Made by a program: the position numbers and the translations under genes. A DNA stretch of 64,000 bases, taken from Vanessa cardui. Lineage: Eukaryota; Arthropoda; Insecta; Lepidoptera; Nymphalidae. The notes beneath the pieces were generated by a model, which had not been told where the DNA came from, searched no databases, and saw nothing but the letters and a program-made list of their open reading frames with translations. This document shows, piece after piece, positions 23,711 through 35,630 of the stretch (position 1 is the first letter of the stretch; every line of letters begins with the position of its first letter). The DNA lies in the NCBI RefSeq assembly GCF_905220365.1, contig NC_061131.1, forward strand, positions 13,119,318-13,183,317, in the 5' to 3' direction.

Positions 23711-25374
23711 CAGAATAGCCCTACTGGTCCCAACTTAACTAACAAATTGACACTTCATCGCAATCGAATCGACCCGTAATCGTTGCCTTTCAGCCGTTAC
23801 CCTATTCCACTAATCCAACGCTCCAGTTTTGGTTCGATCGAAGTTAGATCGGAATATATTCAGAATATCATAACCAATTTAAATAAGTAGAATCGACCCT
23901 AACTTATGATTAAACTTAGGTTATTTTAAACTGGGATTTTAATCGGGAACATATCGTAACTGTTATAGATTGGTTGGTGATAAGGCGAGCTATCACATCC
24001 TACATATTACTACAACGTATATATTTTTTTAAATTACTAAGATTATACGAGCGAATGAAAATATAACTTCCCTGGCCCGATAAATTAAGTTGTGTCAACC
24101 TAATGGCTAATATTTTACGCACCTAACATGTAATTACTGCAGTTTATTCACCTTTAACACCGCAGTTTAACATCTTATTCCTCAACACTTGAATATTTCA
24201 TACCGAGAATTCTCCACCCAGAATTTAAGTAATAAATGTTGGTACAAATTTATTTACAATCTGCGCTCGGAAAATTCTCTGTACAACCAACTGGTACAAC
24301 AAACTGTTATTAATGAACGAAACGTGTAAGAAAAATTCTGTTTTTAAAATAAATCTAAAGTTTCTTTACTAAACAATAGCCTTACCCATTAAATAATTCC
24401 TTCTGAAACGAAACGTAAGACTGTTTATCTTAATAGATGAGTTGTACTTTTATATTTATAAAACCTTTTTTAATTAAAACTATTCGCTGGCCGTTTTAAT
24501 TATCTACTTCCAAGTTTAAATTTAAACGGAGAACGAGTTTTATTTGTTCATGGCAGGTATAGTTTAAGTGCTTAAGATGAATTAATAGAAACTGCGTTTT
24601 CATTTAAAATACTATCGCAACTCGCTCGGATATTCAATCTAAAAATATATAATACTCAGTTATAAAATGTCACTAAGCTTTGAATAGCTGCCCTTAGAAA
24701 ATTAAATACCATGAGTTAATTTAACACTATTATTCCCTTATAAACAGATGAATATAAACTTCATTATTAATCAAAATATTTTAATATTATTAAAGTGATA
24801 TTGGGAAAATTGGAATGAAATATTTTTTAAGTTTTTATTTATAATATCATCAATGCTAGTTAATACTAGTAAAAACGAAATCAAAATCGTTACATTCGTT
24901 TATGAGCTACGGTGTCACAAACAGATAAACTAACTTTGCTTACGTTAAACTATAACCTATTTGGTTTTGTGTCAGGGTTTAATAACGTTTTAAGGTTTAT
25001 TATGAGACTAAAAATTTTGATATAAATAAATATATGTTTAATATTAATACTTAAAAAACAACTTTGTTCTAATTGGAGCATCTGCACTGCCATCTTTGTA
25101 AAAATGTTCTAACCAATCACAGTCTTTGGTCGGTACTAATGTAACGTTTTAGTTTAAAACATTAATCATAGATGGCGCTGAGACGGGAATCAAATTTAAT
25201 TTAAATTAATTATAGATGGCGCCCGTGATGCCACTAAAACTACTACAAACGAACGATATTACGATATCAAGTATATAGTTTTTTTTAGTATAAATAGTGG
25301 TTATTTATTTTTTACAAAATAATATGCTATACTTTTCAATGGAAGGCAACTATGCTGACCATTACACATTAATG
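23711..25374. other. AT-rich stretch, no gene seen
   Basis: 1.7 kb without open frames of note. The decamer tagatggcgc appears twice (about 25172 and 25213), each preceded by a similar ttaat(c/t)a. Confidence 0.5.
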
Positions 25375-25672
25375 AGTCGAGATGGTCCAGTGGCTAGAAC
25401 GCGTGCATCTTAACCGATGATTGCGGGTTCAAACCCAGGCAAGCACCGCTGCTTCATGTGCTTAATTTGTCTTTATTATTCATCGTGCTCAGCAGTGAAG
25501 GAAAACATCGTGAGGAAACCTGCATGTGACAAATGTCATAGAAATTGAGCCACATGTGTATTCCACCAACCCGCATTGGAACAGCGTGATGGAATATGTT
25601 CCAAACCTTCTCCTCAAAAGGAGAGGAGGCCTTTAGCCCAGCAGTGGGAATTTACAGGCTGTTGTTGATTGT
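25375..25672 (+). repeat. SINE-A, full-length copy
   Basis: Best-preserved copy, about 298 bp. The head gagatggtccagtggctaga contains an A-box match, and gggttcaaaccc a B-box match. The body includes gaggaaacctgcatgtgaca and acccgcattggaacagcgtg, and the tail is ctgttgttgattg. tRNA-headed SINEs of this type are transcribed by RNA polymerase III and moved by LINE enzymes. I infer that the family is Metulj-like from its resemblance to SINEs known in nymphalid butterflies. Confidence 0.9.
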
Positions 25673-26102
25673 CGAAGTCACTCATCCACATTTGACGTTA
25701 CAATATAAAACTTTATTATTTATGTATTTTCTTAAACAGCCATAGCATCCCTATCTTGCCGGCCAGTAACTATTTTCCACTCACTAATTTTTTTTTTTTA
25801 ATAATAACAATTTAGTAAATTAAGAATCTTCTTTAAATAATCTCTTTTAAGGCTTAACTAACAAACAAATTCTCGGATATACGCATACAAAAGTCATAAC
25901 AATTATTAACGATTATGTTAAGCAAATTTTCCTATTCAGTGATAGATGAAATTTCAGGGTTTAAATCCTGAAGCATTTGAAATTTGCACGTGTTGGATTC
26001 AATCCATGAATCCAGCCACTGTGTGGTGAAATGAGCTTTAATAAAGCTCTCTGTAACAGAAATGAAGCCAGTGATCAGTATATGGTCATTTACAGGCTAT
26101 CT
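25673..26102. other. AT-rich stretch, no gene seen
   Basis: Nothing recognised. A short T-run lies at 25790-25799. Confidence 0.45.
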
Positions 26103-26200
26103 CACTGTACTCAAACTCAAAACTCAAATATCTTTATTCAATATAGAAGCATTACACTTTCTTATTGATGGTCAATTGAAACACTACCAATTATGTATAC
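26103..26200 (+). repeat. Repeat-I copy
   Basis: This copy includes ctcaaatatctttattcaat and the inverted match to 2526-2583. It lies immediately upstream of SINE-C. Confidence 0.6.
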
Positions 26201-26217
26201 CACTCCAATAATTTGAC

Positions 26218-26460
26218 GACCTCCATGGTCGAGTGGTTTGTACACCGGTTTTCATGGATACGCCACTCTGAGGTCCCAGGTTCGATTCCCGGCCGAGTCG
26301 ATATAGATTACCATTAGTTTTCTATGTTGTCTTGGGTCTGGGCGTTTGTGGTACCGTCGTTACTTCTGATTTCCATAACACAAGTGCTTCAGCTACTTAC
26401 ATTGGGATCAGAGTAATGTATGTGATGTTATCTCATATTTATTTATTTATTTAATAATCA
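26218..26460 (+). repeat. SINE-C, tRNA-headed SINE
   Basis: The head gacctccatggtcgagtggt contains tggtcgagtgg, a good A-box. Downstream ggttcgattcc is a perfect B-box with tRNA-like spacing. The tRNA-unrelated body (gtgcttcagctacttacatt, gggatcagagtaatgtatg) ends in an ATTT repeat (26437-26452). It differs from SINE-A in head, body and tail. It is not a functional tRNA, because the acceptor stem does not close. Confidence 0.85.
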
Positions 26461-26479
26461 ATCCTTTTGTATCAAAATA

Positions 26480-26645
26480 AAAATATAGTTTATTCAAGCA
26501 GGCTTTTACAAGAACTTTTGACACATTTATCAACTATATTAATTGAAGCTACCACCGGTTCGAAGAGTAGATTCTACCGAGAAGAACCCCCAAGAAACTC
26601 AGCAGTTACTCTTTTTTTAACATTTAAAAATTCAGTCATGTTAGT
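26480..26645 (+). repeat. Repeat-H copy
   Basis: A common lepidopteran repeat with the landmarks tttattcaagcaggctttta, gaagctaccaccggttcga and gattctaccgagaagaaccc. The 72-codon frame over it belongs to the repeat. Tails or fragments of the same family are at about 1647, 27188, 35408 and 55179. Confidence 0.7.
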
Positions 26646-26715
26646 TAAGCCTTTTTTAGCAAAGTATTTTTTACAAATGATTTGAATTTACAAGACTAGA
26701 CGAATAAAAACTAGT

Positions 26716-26899
26716 AATATCATAAATGCAAAATTAAGTAAGCTGTGTCTGTTTGTCTTTCACTGCTAAACCACAAAAATTCAATTTGATGAAATATGGT
26801 ACGCAGCCAGCTTAAACCCCAAGAGTATAGGCATTTTTTATACGTTTTATACCTAAAACACACGATCGCCTAACATACAAAGCCGAGGGGGAAAACTAG
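26716..26899 (+). mobile_element. nHel-D copy with CTAG end
   Basis: It carries aaattcaatttgatgaaata and ends gccgagggggaaaactag (CTAG at 26896-26899) followed by T. The 5' end is eroded. Confidence 0.6.
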
Positions 26900-27187
26900 T
26901 AAAATAAACTTCATTTAAGTGAGTTCTTTAGAAGCACTTTATAGTCGCCATTTGAGATGATTAAAAGTAAACCTGTCTACGAGACGTGAAGTAGACTCAC
27001 CGAGAATCAATAGCAAGAGAAAACTTAATTTAAACTGTAAATAAAAATCATATACCTGTCTTGTGCAAAAGTATACATAATAACTTTCTTATTAATGATT
27101 TTTTCTTAAACTAATTATTATTAAAATTAAAAGTATATCAAAATATACTGCTGAAGTAAAATCCCGGACATACCTGCAATATTCGCA

Positions 27188-27345
27188 AATCAAATTAAAT
27201 CAAATACATTTTATTCAAGTTAACTTAACAATAAAGTTTATTGTCATTATTTCAACTTTACCACGCTAAAAAAACAATATCGGAAAACAGCCTCTACCAA
27301 GAAGAAATGGCAAGGGACATGCAGAGTTGCTATTTTCAAATAAAC
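27188..27345 (+). repeat. Degenerate Repeat-H
   Basis: acattttattcaagttaact followed at the right distance by cctctaccaagaagaaatgg (compare ctaccgagaagaa in the better copy). Confidence 0.45.
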
Positions 27346-27770
27346 AGATTTATTATACTGTTATTCATAATTAGTGTTAACGTCAATGATGACGTCTAAT
27401 AAATAGATATGTTATATCCATACTAAACAACAGAAAAAAGTGTGCCGCGCCGGGGACCGTTTATTCTGGTTTATTTTTACATTTTGTTAAAATTAAAAAG
27501 GATAGCTTGATAAAAACAATAAGTAAAAGGGATAACTAGATGTTTTAATTACGCAAAACGTATTACTACGTAATTATGATGTATTATAACGTATTACTTC
27601 GTCAAACAACTAAAGGCAAACGTCACAATTAGGACGTTTTCTAGTATTCACTTTTTGCGCGTTAATAACATATCTGTTTATTTCAACATCATTGGTTAAC
27701 GTTACATTATTATAAACATATTTTGAAATAGCCAAAACATCAATGACCTGGTTACTGTGTCGAATGACTC

Positions 27771-27895
27771 ATGACAATGGTGGAATCCAACTGGATGTGG
27801 ATGGCTAAGAACCGGGGGCTAATGACGAAACATCACTTGGAGACTTGACCAGCATTGGACTACGGTATACTAAATGATGATAATAATAATGATAT
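27771..27895 (+). repeat. Decayed LINE-J 3' end
   Basis: It includes aactggatgtggatggctaa and ttggagacttgaccagcatt, and then a GATGATAATAAT tail. It aligns with the copies at 14826 and 22934. Confidence 0.5.
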
Positions 27896-28281
27896 AATTT
27901 AATTCCTACGTCATTTCCGTATTTGTATTTGAACAAAATAAAACGAAGAAAAGCATCAAATTACACACATGGAAATCCAACGAGGCAAAAAAGGCTCAAT
28001 TTGTTCCCGTAATTTTCAGTTGAATTTCACTTATTCCACCAGGCGAATCTCGCTCAGTGAAGCGTTTATGTCTTATTGCGAAGCAAACCGCTCTTATTCG
28101 TATCATAAGAAGTTTAATTGTTTATTACATAGGCTATATGTTCGTATATGGCTCTTACAATTATTCATTTTTAAGATCTTATCTTTAAAACATTTGCTTT
28201 AATGGTCATTTTGATCAATTGGTTTTAATTGCACAACAATTTTCATCTTCAGCGTAAACATTTGTGAAAATTTATAGTATA

Positions 28282-28542
28282 CTAGCGCCCCAGCTTCGCA
28301 CGGGTGTAATACTGATACTAAATATTCTACATAAATTGTTTATTGTGTAGTTTTTTGTGATGTCGTAATTACAGTAAACAGTAAACACAGTAGAAAAATT
28401 TAAAATTATCAGTGTTTCTTTACTATATTGTCCAGGTATTATTTACAAAATTTTTGAATCAATCTATCTATTAAAAAACCGTATTAAACTCGTTTGCGTA
28501 ATTTTAAAGATGTACGCGACTTTGTTTTATACTAAGTAATGA
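28282..28542 (-). mobile_element. nHel-C copy with both ends
   Basis: The minus-strand 5' TC is at 28541-28542 (tcattacttagtataaaaca) and the 3' CTAG at 28282-28285, followed by T. The host base before TC is C rather than A. The 3' hairpin ccgtgcgaagctggg is visible. Confidence 0.75.
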
Positions 28543-29358
28543 GTAATAATTCCCATCTAAACATTTACAATTATGTCATTTTCAAAATACGCTTAGGTTA
28601 GGACAACACTTGATTTTACACAAAACAATTTTATCTCTGAGTTGCATACTTCAAAGTTTTCGATACATGAAAAGTTTGAACGGTTAACGAAACCAGTAAC
28701 GTTTTCAGAATTTGTATAACATGCTATAAGAATAGGTATAGAATTGTAATGAAATAAAAATGTCTGTGATGTTTTGTGTGGAATATAGAATAAATAACGT
28801 AGAAAAAATGCTCAAAAAAAGCAAAAATTGTAGTTTCTTCTCTCTTATATAATTTTAAGTCTAATAATTAAAAAAAAAAAAAAAACAATATTTTAAAAAC
28901 ATTCTCGGTCTATGAGACTTTATGGCATATAAAGCCACATAGATAGTCCAGGATGGATTAGGTTTTTTTGCTTAATAATTTTATAACCCGTTATTTCAAA
29001 GTTAGCGGTGAAAGATCGTTACGGAAGTATCTCTTTGATGTTACTTTTGTCTTTGCTTGATTTTGTGAAGGCGTAAGACCAATTTATGCAGTAAAATAAT
29101 GTAGCTATATGTTTGTATAAGCTTCAAAATTTGGTGATCAGTAAGGAAGATGAACGGTCCTACAGTGAAGTTATTTAGTTATAGCAAAAATATTTTTCTA
29201 TATCATTAAAAAAACGTATCTTACTACTACGAAGCAAAGTATAAAAAATATAATTTTGCTATGTATAGTATGTTGGAATAGTACCACCTCTGAAAAAAAT
29301 CGATTTAAATTTAATTTTTCTTCTAAATACTTTTATACATAGATAAATCATGTTTAGA
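28543..29358. other. AT-rich stretch, no gene seen
   Basis: A poly-A run at 28869-28884. No coding frame. Confidence 0.45.
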
Positions 29359-29724
29359 TCAAATCATAAATCTTTTACTTGGACGTAAAGCTCCTAAGTT
29401 ATACCCAATCATTATGTTCTTCTGCCAAAAAGCAATGCTTAGTATCGTCATGTTTCCGACTTGAAAGGTTGAAAGAGACAGTCTCAGGTACGTACATCGT
29501 CTATTGGCAATGGACTTATTACCTATTTTCCCAATACAATAAAGCCCTTTATAGCTACTCACAACACAACTCATGCTGAAAGGAAGTAGCTTGCAGTGAA
29601 TAAAAGGCGAAATATTATATTTCCAAGTCGCAAAAAGGCGGAACAATTTCTCAATATATAAAAGCCACTCGATCAGATCTCGTCCGTCAACTTGGAACCC
29701 AACTGCAGACGAACAGCCCTCCAT
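29359..29724 (-). other. 121-codon open frame, identity unknown
   Basis: It starts MEGCSSAVGFQVDGRDLIEW and ends LGALRPSKRFMI. It has mixed hydrophobic content, no signal peptide, no cysteine pattern and no motif that I recognise. A 66-codon frame overlaps it on the plus strand. No promoter or splice evidence supports it, and it may be a repeat remnant or chance. It is noted because its length is unusual for this AT content. Confidence 0.15.
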
Positions 29725-30712
29725 ATTCGTATCATCACTTTAAAATGCTAAATATAGAATCATGAAACGTAAAGTGATAATAGAAATACAAAATATAAAT
29801 TGTATATTTATTGGAAATTAGTAAAGTACATTGTATGGAAATACCCTCACTGATTAATCACTTATCTCAGAAAATATAACACATACAAACTTGAAATTTG
29901 GCAGGTAGGTAGGTAGGTTCCTGATAGGCTGGCGATCCTATTTTTACGGAGCCCCACCCCTAATATATTATATTTTATAATACAAATATCGCTTTGGTAA
30001 AGGCACTAGTTCACCGAAAATATCTCATTCAAAAGTCAATGTTGAATTCTGTGAAATGCTAATTTATTTCCTGTGTAATATATAAGGAAACACTGTTATA
30101 AATTTGATCAAAGAGATACTATAAATCTAAATTGTTTACTATACAAACATAATATAAGGCTCTCTCTAGACTATCGATTGTAAATTTGTATGAATATGTA
30201 TTATTGCTATGTATGCATTTTAAGTTTCCAACAAAATGCTCCTTACTTTGAGATGTTTTAATAATATACATACAATTCAATAAAAAGTGTTGAAGTACAT
30301 AAAAGTTTATTTAAGATCTACAAAAAGTTGCGTTTAGATTTAGACAAACAAGTTTGAGCATTTGATGGTCAAACTGTAACGTATAAATAACAAAAGGAAT
30401 CCTTAAATAATCAACTAAATCAGCAAAATCCCATCAAGATATTATAAGTTAATTGAAAGAATCAAATACAGATAGCAGAAATAAACGTAAGCGACATCAA
30501 TCAGATTCCGATTCCACGAAATATCAGATTAGCGCTCTCAACTCGAGTCAACACTCTCAAGAGATTAATAGGCCACAAGTTGCTAATTAAATCTAACCTA
30601 CCAAGCTTCACTGATACACGCTCCGTTGTGTATTTTGGTATTCTATCAAACCATATCTGCATTATTATATACTGAATCAGAGTACAGTCGGGGTAAGAAA
30701 AGGTTCGTCACC
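29725..30712. other. AT-rich stretch, no gene seen
   Basis: A short taggtaggtaggt run lies at 29904-29916. Nothing else is recognised. Confidence 0.45.
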
Positions 30713-31016
30713 TTAAGATGTATTTTCGTGTGCTCGGTACGAGCGATAATCTGCTTTACCGATCGAGAATGACATATTGCGTCGCAATGATTTGATGTTC
30801 AGGTTTAAAAGGTAACAGTTGATGATGGAATAAATTTGAAAACAAAGGTGTTCTTCCTCTGACTGTACAAGCATCAGTATATAATATAATGTATATTGTA
30901 TTCGTAACACCAGGCGCTTTGTAGATTGCTTCATAATGAACACCGTTGAGTTTTAGAATTGCTGACGTTTGTATTTCCGGACACTTACAGCCCTTTGAAG
31001 CTGAGTGAATCGGCAT
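30713..31016 (-). other. Two overlapping open frames (76 and 86 codons), unknown
   Basis: Both frames run through the same minus-strand segment, one starting MPIHSASKGCKCPEIQTS, the other MFIMKQSTKRLVLRIQ. Neither shows a domain, and the overlap argues that at most one could be real. Probably non-coding. Confidence 0.12.
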
Positions 31017-31191
31017 TTAATAGCTTCCCTCGCTTCATCTTCAGCCACATCTTGACATAACAGTCTAAGTTACCACGATAAAACATTTTTTTTAATATTC
31101 TATTTTCATCAGAAAAAAATAAAATTCTAGATTCACACTAACTTAGTCATTTGATAAGGATTTTTTTTTTGTAATAATATTCGTATGTAAA

Positions 31192-31287
31192 GCGTGTTGG
31201 TATATGTTCCAAACTCTCTCCTTAATGGGAGAGGAGGTCTTAGCCCAGCATTGGGAATTTTCGGGTTGTTACTTCACTTTACTATCA
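31192..31287 (+). repeat. 5'-truncated SINE-A with TTTAC-type tail
   Basis: It starts at gcgtgttggtatatgttcca and ends ggttgttacttcactttact. Only the last third of the SINE is present. Confidence 0.8.
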
Positions 31288-31320
31288 ATTAAAAACAGCC
31301 TCGGTTTCTTATGGTTGCAA

Positions 31321-31366
31321 ACATTCTGTTGTATGTTAAGTAGCAGCTAAACATACAACAGAATGT
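31321..31366. repeat. Perfect 17-bp palindrome
   Basis: acattctgttgtatgtt (31321-31337) pairs with 31350-31366 around a 12-nt loop. Confidence 0.9.
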
Positions 31367-31887
31367 CTTTATATACTTACAATGTTCACAACTTTTTTTT
31401 CATTATACAATACAAACCGCTATTTTAAATCCTTGTATTTTAAATCTGTTATGTCATCAAATATTTATTTCAATTGCATGATGTATATTATAATTATGTA
31501 TTTTTTTAAATTTTTTTATTTGTAGAACAGTAAGAAATACATCAATTTATTATGTTCATTTTTAAATAACAATAAATTGATATCTACATACGTGGTTACT
31601 ACTTAAATACTAATAAAAAATTAAATATCAATATAAATATAAAGAGAACCTCGTACAATAACTCGCTAGTATGACTTTACCCTAATATTATCTCGGTACA
31701 TAAACTTTTATCGATGGCCCCCTTCAAACAACGGCACTTTGCGAAGTAATTCCAACTATCATTAGTATCGTATCGAACCCCTAAGGGCCTTACTCATTGA
31801 AACAGGTGTATAAATATATGTTGTACTGTTTAGAACTATAAAATACTTGCTAAACCTGTGGCTTTACGCTCGAAATATATTAATCTT
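31367..31887. other. AT-rich stretch, no gene seen
   Basis: Nothing recognised. Confidence 0.45.
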
Positions 31888-31993
31888 TTCCATCAACCCG
31901 CATAGGAACAGCGTGGTTGAATATATTCCAAACCTTCTCCTTAAAGGGATAGGAGGCCTTAGCACAGCAGTTGGAATATTTACAGGCTGCTGC

Positions 31994-32036
<43 letters not shown>
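31888..32036 (+). repeat. 5'-truncated SINE-A with expanded (TTG)n tail
   Basis: It starts at tccatcaacccgcataggaa. The tail at 31985-32036 has grown to about 17 GTT units after GCTGCT, so the overlapping frame reads as a polycysteine run, which is a repeat artefact. Confidence 0.9.
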
Positions 32037-32037
<1 letters not shown>

Positions 32038-32044
32038 CAAGGGC

Positions 32045-32230
32045 TGAATTAAAAAACGCGAAAGTAACTCTATTACCCTTTCAGGTTTAAATCGCTAACC
32101 CGATTTGAGAGAACCGACCGAGCCCCGATTTTATTCAGGTTGAAGGACATAGGCAACTTTTTTTTAAATCAACTCTCAAGGTACATTGAGGGGTGACAGA
32201 TAGAAAAATAGCAGGCTCAACTTGTAGTAT
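32045..32230 (+). mobile_element. Degenerate nHel-D
   Basis: Family landmarks are aaaaaacgcgaaagtaactc and aaggacataggcaacttttt. Neither end can be placed. Confidence 0.45.
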
Positions 32231-32739
32231 ATAAAATAAAAAGGATCTTTTTTTATTTTTAAAACAAATTTAGAGAGCTTGCAATGTGACAAGCATAATA
32301 GGTTGTGAGAAAGTCTTCGAAGTGTAAAATTTCCAAAATTTGAATTTTATTACGTGTGCAAGGAATTTTCCTTATAGATAAAAATATTGACAGTAAAACA
32401 TAGAAATCACGACAATAACGTATCGTTTACTTTCATATCTACTCATTATTGTATTATGCGTTGCCGAGTACGAGACTAAAATGTACCTACGTACGGTTGA
32501 CACTATTATTTATTATTTTTAGGAAAAAATAGTAAAAAGTAGTTGTTATATGTAACAAATTATGTATAAACCAAAAATGGCAACCCAAAGCCATCATCAA
32601 TTTCATCATTAATATTTCAATTACATTGTCGTCGTCCTTATCGTCATCAATTACGTCGTCGTCATCATCATTAGTACAATTATCATAGTCGTCATTGTCA
32701 TCATCAATCCATCTCCTTAGTTGTCATCTTTATAATCTT
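32231..32739. other. AT-rich stretch, no gene seen
   Basis: The last 150 bp turn into cgtcatcatc-rich sequence that leads into the minisatellite. Confidence 0.5.
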
Positions 32740-33530
32740 ACTAGTCATCATCACCATCTTGTCAACATAATCAACTTACCATCGTCATTATCTTGTCAAC
32801 ATAATCACCCTACTTGTCATCGTGATCGACTTGTCAATATCATCATCTTACTTGTCATCGTCATCATCTTGTCAACATCATCATCTTACTTGTCATCGTC
32901 ATCTTCTTGTCAACATCATCATCTTACTTGTTATCGTCATCGTATTGTCAAGATCATCACCCTACTTGTCATCGTCATCGTCTTGTCAACATCATCATTT
33001 TACTTGTCATCGTCATCATCTTGTCAACATCATCATCTTACTTGTTATCGTCATCGTCTTGTCAAAATTATCATCTTACTTTTCATCGTCATCATCTTGT
33101 CAATGTCATCATCTTACTTGTCATCGTCATCATCTTGTCAATATCATCATCTCACTTGCTATCGTCATCGTCTTGTTAAAATCATCGTCATCATCTTGTC
33201 AATATCATCACCTTACTTGCAATCGTCGTCGTCTATTCAAAATCATCGTCAGCATCTTGTCAATATCATCACCTTACTTGTTATCGTCATCGTCTTGTCA
33301 AAATTATCATCTTACTTTTCATCGTCATCATCTTGTCAATATCATCATCTTACTTGTCATCGTCATCATCTTGTCAATATCATCATCTTACCTGCTATCG
33401 TCATCGTCTTGTTAAAATCATCGTCAGCATCTTGTCAATATCATCACCTTACTTGCTATCGTCATCGTCTTTTCAAAATCATCGTCATCATCTTGTCAAC
33501 ATCATTATCTTACGTCATCATCACCATCTT
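32740..33530. repeat. 38-bp minisatellite, ~20 units
   Basis: The unit is roughly cttacttgtcatcgtcatca then tcttgtcaacatcatcat. The cttac landmark falls at 32847, 32885, 32923 and 32961, exactly 38 bp apart. Some units are shortened. A larger block repeats at 236 bp (gtcaaaatta at 33061 and 33297). Because 38 is not a multiple of 3 and no unit carries a stop in any phase, all three forward frames stay open, which gives frames of 298, 197, 126 and 90 codons. These Ser/His/Ile/Leu-rich frames are not genes. Confidence 0.95.
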
Positions 33531-34375
33531 ACTTGCCATACTTGTCCACGTCATCATCATATTCGTCATTATCATCAGGATCTTATATTAATGATCATTA
33601 TCACCTTTTTTCCACCATTCATGTTAACAAAAATTGACATCATTACTTACGGCATGCTAAATGTATCAATAAATCCATCCTTTATTCAAAAACAACAAAA
33701 CGTAAGAAAGTAATTATATAGTAAGAATTACATTTAACATATTCTCTAAATATATCTTTTGAACTTTATAAAGTCGAAAAGATAAAATCTAGGATTATTT
33801 AGTCAATTAATTCTATGTATACAGTTAGTATTGAAGCCTACAAATATTATCAACATAAGCCGATCGTGATATAATGCTACTTAGAGCTTTCAGGTCCCCG
33901 TATAAAATAAATCACCATTATACCAATATTATAGTAGTGTACACACCAACGCGACTTTCGGTACGTTTATTATACAATAATGAACAATTATTATAAAATT
34001 ATTTTTATTCGTCGTCTTATTTATTTTTATAAACATATTAAAGTTTATTATGGCATCTCACACGAGGCATCGGTACGCCTCGTGTACGTGAACAAGGATA
34101 CGGTTAGGAAAATTCATTAATTAAGCACGATGCAACAATGTTTGATAATTAAATTATATTATGTTAATAAAGTTTGTAATTTTTTTTTTATGTTTTACGA
34201 GTAGGACCTCGAAATATTCATATTTTCAGATCAATCGTAGGTTAAATGAAAACTTGAAAATTCACATACTTATTTTGGCAGAGAGGGAACTATTAAAAAT
34301 TACTATGTTATGCATGTATGAAATAAAAAAATATGATATATGTTAAAATAATCGACATCGGGATCTAATGAGAGA
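33531..34375. other. AT-rich stretch, no gene seen
   Basis: A short inverted pair, cacgaggcatcggtacgcctcgtg, lies at about 34060-34083. Nothing else. Confidence 0.45.
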
Positions 34376-34445
34376 AGAATCTCTCTCCTTAATGAGAGAA
34401 GAGGCCTTAACCCAGTAGTAGAAAATTTAAAGGATGTTACTTTCA
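34376..34445 (+). repeat. SINE-A 3' end fragment
   Basis: ctccttaatgagagaagagg then ggccttaacccagtagta and gatgttactttc: the last 70 bp of a SINE-A with a TTTAC-type tail. Confidence 0.7.
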
Positions 34446-34479
34446 TGTGGTAGAAACTTGCTTCTTGCTAAATTTCAAA

Positions 34480-34557
34480 AAAATCGGTTTTCTGGTTTGG
34501 CTGTGAAAGAGCAACACATACAGACTGACAGAGTAACTTTTGCATTTACAACATAAG
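34480..34557 (-). mobile_element. nHel-D 5' fragment
   Basis: The complement gives the 5' half of the family (plus strand: gactgacagagtaacttttg). Confidence 0.5.
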
Positions 34558-35044
34558 TAATTAAGATTTTAAATAAAATATATATCAAATTAATATTATA
34601 TATCATGATTAATTCATAAATCATTAAAAATGAATGAGCATTAATAATTTTACCATTATATTTTCCGTCTTACAACATTCGAACGTATAAAGAATATTTC
34701 GATAGACATAAGGAAATAATAAATTTATTAAATCAAGTGCAATTTAGATCACGTAAGAATCAATTAGATTGAGTGAGAAAATTGTAATAATAATGATGCA
34801 ACTCGGATCCTTCTTGCATTATACAAATTATTCATAATGCAAAATGCTATTTTTTTTTATTTGCAAATATTATTCAAGGCTATAATAATATAACGCACGG
34901 GTTGTGGTTGTTTTGAAATGCTAATATGAAATATATATAACACCTTAAGGAATATATTTGAATTACAAATTCATAAAAACATTTACTTAGATTTTTATTT
35001 TTATGTACACTTTTTTTAATACAACTATATTTACTACTTAATAT
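34558..35044. other. AT-rich stretch, no gene seen
   Basis: Nothing recognised. 35037-35044 is the left target duplication of the next element. Confidence 0.45.
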
Positions 35045-35376
35045 CAGTGGCTGATTTAAAAATCTGCGGCTAGTAGGCTATCAGGCTATTCAATTTTTGC
35101 CGCCCCTACTATTTTTGCAACATTTATGATTTGTGTTCTATCGTCCTCATTACATCGGTTTTTTCCCGTTATTAGTATGATTATAAACTAGGTGATATTT
35201 CTGTCAGCTACTAGATTATTTTTCCAACTCGCTAAGTAGTGACGAGTATACGGATTACAGACGTAATGTGTATGCAAATAATTAGAATTTTTTTTAATAT
35301 CTGTAACAAATTTGGGCTAAATTTGCCGCCCCTCTAAATCTGCCGCCTACTTAGCCTATTGATAAATCCGCCACTG
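35045..35376. mobile_element. hAT-type MITE, 332 bp
   Basis: The terminal inverted repeats are cagtggctgattta (left) and cagtggcggattta (complement of right), 13 of 14 identical. A perfect 8-bp direct repeat, cttaatat, flanks the element (35037-35044 and 35377-35384). CAG-type ends plus an 8-bp duplication are the signature of hAT transposons. Subterminal blocks (tgccgcccct) are also inverted. There is no coding capacity, so it needs a transposase from elsewhere. Confidence 0.9.
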
Positions 35377-35407
35377 CTTAATATATTTGTTAAATGACGA
35401 TATAACA

Positions 35408-35452
35408 GTGCATGTAAAAGCCTACTTGAATAGAGTATATTTAGATTTTGAT
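35408..35452 (+). repeat. Repeat-H tail
   Basis: agcctacttgaatagagtat then atttagattttgattt, the A/T-rich tail of Repeat-H. Confidence 0.45.
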
Positions 35453-35504
35453 TTCGTCAACAGCTGTAAAACATAAAAAGTACTCTCTATCCCTTCCTAG
35501 AATT

Positions 35505-35630
35505 TCAAGGTAGCTTCATACAAAATTTCATCAAAATCAGTTTAGTAGCTTTAAAGTATAAAAGCAATAGACAGACAGAGAGACAGAGAGCCAGATACAC
35601 TTTCGCGTTTATAATATTATTATGGATTAT
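35505..35630 (-). mobile_element. nHel-D copy, 5' half
   Basis: The complement begins near 35630 (plus strand: cgcgtttataatattatta) and has the gacagacagagagacagaga block and gatgaaattttgt. The 3' end is missing. Confidence 0.6.

Noticed and set aside
26218..26295. tRNA gene
   Set aside because: A- and B-boxes are good, but the acceptor stem does not pair and the sequence continues into a SINE body. Same for the SINE-A heads.
31847..32047. 66-codon frame ending in polycysteine
   Set aside because: The GTT tail of SINE-A read as codons.
32695..33713. Four long plus-strand open frames (90 to 298 codons)
   Set aside because: All are products of the 38-bp minisatellite, which is stop-free in every phase. 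Low-complexity Ser/His/Ile/Leu protein with no domain.
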